DNA of 64,000 nucleotides from the NCBI GenBank assembly GCA_030428885.1, contig JAUIEJ010000009.1, positions 124,001-188,000 on the forward strand. Direction: 5' to 3'. Position numbers and translations under genes: made by a program. Under the pieces are notes generated by a model, which saw nothing but the letters and a program-made list of their open reading frames with translations, made no database searches and had not been told where the DNA came from. Source of the stretch: Gemmatimonadota bacterium. GTDB lineage: Bacteria > Gemmatimonadota > Gemmatimonadetes > Longimicrobiales > Gaopeijiaceae. Below, piece after piece: positions 61,207 to 64,000 of the stretch. The stretch's first letter is position 1. Each line of letters starts with the position of its first letter.

Positions 61207-61238
61207 GCGGGGGTGAGGCCGTCCGGCCCCACCCCCGC
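61207..61238 (-). terminator. Terminator of the second VPS10-like gene
   Basis: A 14-bp stem (61207-61220 with 61225-61238), loop of four; the single mismatch becomes a G-U pair in the reverse-strand RNA, and TTTCCGC follows. It lies 30 bases beyond the gene's stop. Confidence 0.7.
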
Positions 61239-61268
61239 CCTGATGCTTCGCCTGCGATTCCCCGGAGG

Positions 61269-64000
61269 TCAGCGCCCCGAAGCGTCTCCGGCGGCCTCGG
61301 CCGCGGCTTCGTCGAAGCGCTCCAGGAACTCGGCCCAGGAATCGGCGCCGAACCAGGCCTCGTCGTCCTGGGTGGAGTCCACCACGAAATCGTCGTCCCG
61401 GATCACCTCGAGACGGGTCGTGAGGGTGCGCTCCCCCACGGTCATGGAGACGGTGTAGACGCCCGGATCCACCGGTGCACCCCCACCGCCACCGCGGCGG
61501 AACGCCCCGAACCCGATCCCCCGGTCCCGAAGCGCCACGAACACCTGGCGCATGACGTTCTGGTTCAGGGCCGCGCCGCCCCCGCCGCCACGTCCGCCGC
61601 CGCCACCGAAGGCCGGCGTCTCACCGGGACGCTCCCGGAAGGCGGGAGCCCCGCCCCCGCCGCCGAAGCCGCCCCCACCGAAGCCGCCCATGTTGCCCGT
61701 GATCATGTTCTCGATGAACTCGTCGAGCTGCTCCCGATCGGCGCCTTCGTGCTCCGCCAGGGAGTCGGCCACGGCCCGGACGGTGGCGATCATCTGCAGG
61801 GAGTCGCGCCGCGCCGCCGGCGACAGGGGCTCGGGAGGCGGCGGCGGTCCCTGGAGGTTCCAGACGGCGGTGTTGAAGCCGGCGCTGCCGCCTCCGCTCA
61901 CCGTGGCCACCTCGGCGCCCGAGGCGTCGGCCACGGCCAACTCCACCCGCCGGCCCTCCACGGCGTCGGGCAGCCAGTAGGTGAGGCGCGCGCCGGAGCG
62001 CACGCTTTCGCCCTCGAAGAAGCCCTGCCCCGTGGATTCGCCGCCCACCGGCGCGTCACCGAACTGAAGCGCCGGCGCCGGATCGAAGAGCACGGCGCCC
62101 TCGGCCATGACGGCGTCGGACATCTGCTGGAGCGGCGCGATGTCCACGATCCAGATGGACCGGCCGTGGGTTCCGGCGATGAGCTCCCGGTCCCGGGGGT
62201 GGATCTTCAGGTCGTGCACCGGAACGGTGGGGAAGCCGTTGTGGAACCGCTGCCAGTTGTCGCCGCGATCCGTCGACACCCAGACGCCCAGGTCGGTGCC
62301 CACGAAGAGCAGGTTCTCGTTGACCGGGTCCTCCCGGACCACGTGGGCGAAGTTGGGTCCGTCGGCGGGCCATTCCTGGGGAATGCCGGCGGCGATGGAG
62401 CGGAAGGCGCCGCCGTCGTCGTCGGTGACCAGCACGTACGGGGTGAAATCGTTGCGCCGGTGGTTGTCGAAGGTGACGTAGAACCGGGCCGGGTCGTGCT
62501 TCGAGGGCTCGATGCGGCTCACGTAGGTGCCCTCGGGCACGAGGCCCTCGACCCGGTCGGTGAGTTCGGTCCAGGTGCCCCCGTCGTCGGGGCTCATCCA
62601 CAGGCGGCCGTCGTCGGTGCCGGCGTACAGCTTGCCCCGCACCAGGGGCGACTCGTCCAGCGAGACGATGGTGGCGAAGGTCTCGGCCCCCGTCACGTCG
62701 GGCGTGATGCCCCCGGTGGTGCGGGTCGACACCTCGATCTTCTCCGGGTCGGCATACGAGAGGTCGTCGGAGATGACCTGGAGATCGTCCCCCCGATTCG
62801 TGCTCTTCAGCACCCGGTTCGCCGCGGCGTAGAACACCTCGGGGTCGTGGGGCGAGATGAAGAACGGGGTGTTCCAGTTCCAGCGCAGCTCCCGGGCGGC
62901 CGAATCGGCGCGCTGCATGTCACGGAACCGGTCGATGCGGGCCTGGGCCTCGGTGGGGGGCGCGTTCAGCGAGTCGTCCCACACCACGAGAATGGAGTCC
63001 TCGTACTCGATGTAGCGGTCCCGCCACTCGGGCTTCTGCAGCCCGGTCCGGTCGCCCGTGGCCAGGTTGAGGCGGGCCATGTTTCCGCCCTGAGACTCGG
63101 CCCAGACCACGTCGTGATCCGTGGGGTGCTGAGCGGTGACGAAGCCGTCGCCCCCGCTGATGGTGGCCCACATGGCGTTGGTGATGGATCCGCCCGAGCG
63201 ACGGGAGGGCCCACACCAGGTGCCGTTGTCCTGGAGGCCGCCGCACACCCGATACGGCGTGTCCATGTTGTACGTCACGTGGTAGAACTGGCCGATGGGG
63301 AAGGTGTTGGGCACCCACCAGTTTCCGCCCTTGTCCCACGTGATGGCGATGCCGCCGTCGTTGCCCACCACGATGTGGTCCGGATCGCCCGGGTCCATCC
63401 ACATGGCGTGGTGATCGACGTGCACCCCCACGGTGGTGTTGCCGGCGGTGCGGCCCCCGTCGTCGGAGTACTTCACGGGCGTGGACGAGAAGTAGACCCG
63501 GTCGGGGTTCGCCACGTCGACCCGCACCTGGGAGTAGTAGAACGGACGGGTGTTCTCGTCGTTCACCTTCTCCCAACTGGCGCCGGCGTCGTCCGAGCGG
63601 TACAGCCCGTTGCCGCCCGAGCCGTCCTCCTCCTCCTCGGCTTCCACCATGGCGTACATGACGTCGGGGTTGGAGGCCGCCAGGGCGAGGCCGATGCGGC
63701 CCTTGGTGGCCGTGGGGAAGCCGCTGCCCACCACCTCGGTCCAGCTCTCGCCGCCGTCGGTGCTCTTCCAGAGGGCCGAGCCCGGTCCACCGCTCTGGAG
63801 GAAGTAGGGTCCCCGCACCCGCTCCCAGCTCGACGCGAAGAGCACGTCGGGATTTCGCGGATCCAGGACCACGTCCACGAACCCGGCCTCGTCGCTGACG
63901 AACTTCTTCAGTTCCCAGGTCTCCCCGCCGTCGGTGGTCTTGTAGAGACCCCGCTCCGGGTTCGATCCCCAGATGGCGCCGAGAGCGGCCACGTACACGA
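61269..64000 (-). CDS. Sortilin/VPS10-like secreted propeller protein (second copy, N-terminus outside)
   Basis: About 910 residues are visible, and the frame continues past the right edge. Asp-box blades such as T-T-D-G-G-E-T-W, S-T-D-G-G-E-S-W and S-D-D-G-G-R-T occur through the first 600 residues, with long blocks shared with the 38.7-41.9 kb copy, for example V-H-D-L-K-I-H-P-R-D-R-E near 62.2 kb and G-T-H-G-R-S-I-W-I. The C-terminus differs: a Gly-rich F-G-G-G-G stretch (residues about 775-830) and an acidic end. Like the first copy it is a secreted binding or processing protein with no firm enzymatic role. The start lies outside the window. Confidence 0.87.
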   Translation of the reverse strand, partial: VYVAALGAIWGSNPERGLYKTTDGGETWELKKFVSDEAGFVDVVLDPRNPDVLFASSWERVRGPYFLQSGGPGSALWKSTDGGESWTEVVGSGFPTATKGRIGLALAASNPDVMYAMVEAEEEEDGSGGNGLYRSDDAGASWEKVNDENTRPFYYSQVRVDVANPDRVYFSSTPVKYSDDGGRTAGNTTVGVHVDHHAMWMDPGDPDHIVVGNDGGIAITWDKGGNWWVPNTFPIGQFYHVTYNMDTPYRVCGGLQDNGTWCGPSRRSGGSITNAMWATISGGDGFVTAQHPTDHDVVWAESQGGNMARLNLATGDRTGLQKPEWRDRYIEYEDSILVVWDDSLNAPPTEAQARIDRFRDMQRADSAARELRWNWNTPFFISPHDPEVFYAAANRVLKSTNRGDDLQVISDDLSYADPEKIEVSTRTTGGITPDVTGAETFATIVSLDESPLVRGKLYAGTDDGRLWMSPDDGGTWTELTDRVEGLVPEGTYVSRIEPSKHDPARFYVTFDNHRRNDFTPYVLVTDDDGGAFRSIAAGIPQEWPADGPNFAHVVREDPVNENLLFVGTDLGVWVSTDRGDNWQRFHNGFPTVPVHDLKIHPRDRELIAGTHGRSIWIVDIAPLQQMSDAVMAEGAVLFDPAPALQFGDAPVGGESTGQGFFEGESVRSGARLTYWLPDAVEGRRVELAVADASGAEVATVSGGGSAGFNTAVWNLQGPPPPPEPLSPAARRDSLQMIATVRAVADSLAEHEGADREQLDEFIENMITGNMGGFGGGGFGGGGGAPAFRERPGETPAFGGGGGRGGGGGAALNQNVMRQVFVALRDRGIGFGAFRRGGGGGAPVDPGVYTVSMTVGERTLTTRLEVIRDDDFVVDSTQDDEAWFGADSWAEFLERFDEAAAEAAGDASGR

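Overview
The window is about 70% G+C and almost wall to wall coding, with no gap above 300 bases. I found no rRNA, tRNA, CRISPR array, insertion sequence or prophage gene. The gene families suggest Gemmatimonadota or a close relative (inference): three large MacB/FtsX-type permeases with N-terminal prefix segments, two of them paired with PadR regulators; a DUF5916 outer-membrane protein; two sortilin/VPS10-like propeller proteins; an ECF sigma factor coupled to a membrane Ser/Thr kinase with TPRs; and Tat-exported oxidoreductases. Signal peptides, lipoproteins and outer-membrane-type proteins indicate a diderm cell. Many starts are GTG, and many neighbours overlap by GTGA or ATGA, so translational coupling is common.

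Layout. 1-5.2 kb: rhodanese tail, secreted amidohydrolase, BioY, a small secreted protein, KatG. 5.2-6.6 kb: an ArsR regulator with a double SRPBCC protein, a palindromic operator and a probable leaderless promoter. 6.6-11.3 kb: a five-gene acyl-transfer operon (FkbH-type HAD-IIIC enzyme, acyl carrier protein, MBOAT, 34-residue membrane microprotein, SGNH protein). 11.6-20 kb: two tandem Tat-exported epimerase-like proteins, DUF2911, a beta-propeller protein, ChaN-like and small lipoproteins, a Gfo/Idh/MocA oxidoreductase, a PlsC-type acyltransferase. 20-25.8 kb: polyphosphate:AMP phosphotransferase, a permease, MsrQ and MsrP. 25.9-31.9 kb: ATPase, PhzF, pyrophosphatase, MOSC and DinB proteins, and a PadR-coupled amidohydrolase fused to a CIA30-like domain. 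32-38.7 kb: PadR plus permease, MutM, MscL with a zinc ribbon, DUF4342, a LIC_10091-like lipoprotein, DUF4287. 38.7-47 kb: a VPS10-like protein, ECF sigma plus kinase, a glycine-rich lipoprotein. 47-51.4 kb: IorA, IorB and a permuted NDP-forming acyl-CoA synthetase. 51.5-58 kb: DUF5916 protein, RsmD, ATP-grasp, small membrane protein, ArgG with an ARG-box-like site, a glycosyltransferase. 58-64 kb: PadR plus permease, and a second VPS10-like protein running off the right edge.

The most interesting unit is the 6.65-11.33 kb operon. It has the parts of the Dlt (D-alanylation) machine: carrier protein, MBOAT, a DltX-like microprotein ending in F-V-Y-T-G-F, and an SGNH transferase. The amino-acid-activating ligase is replaced by an FkbH-type enzyme, whose characterised relatives load a glycolysis-derived glyceryl unit onto a carrier protein. 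I infer a pathway that decorates a cell-surface polymer with glyceryl or a related hydroxyacyl ester. Other coherent units are IorAB plus acyl-CoA synthetase (2-oxoacid to acyl-CoA to acid plus ATP), MsrPQ (periplasmic methionine sulfoxide repair) and the PadR-permease modules.
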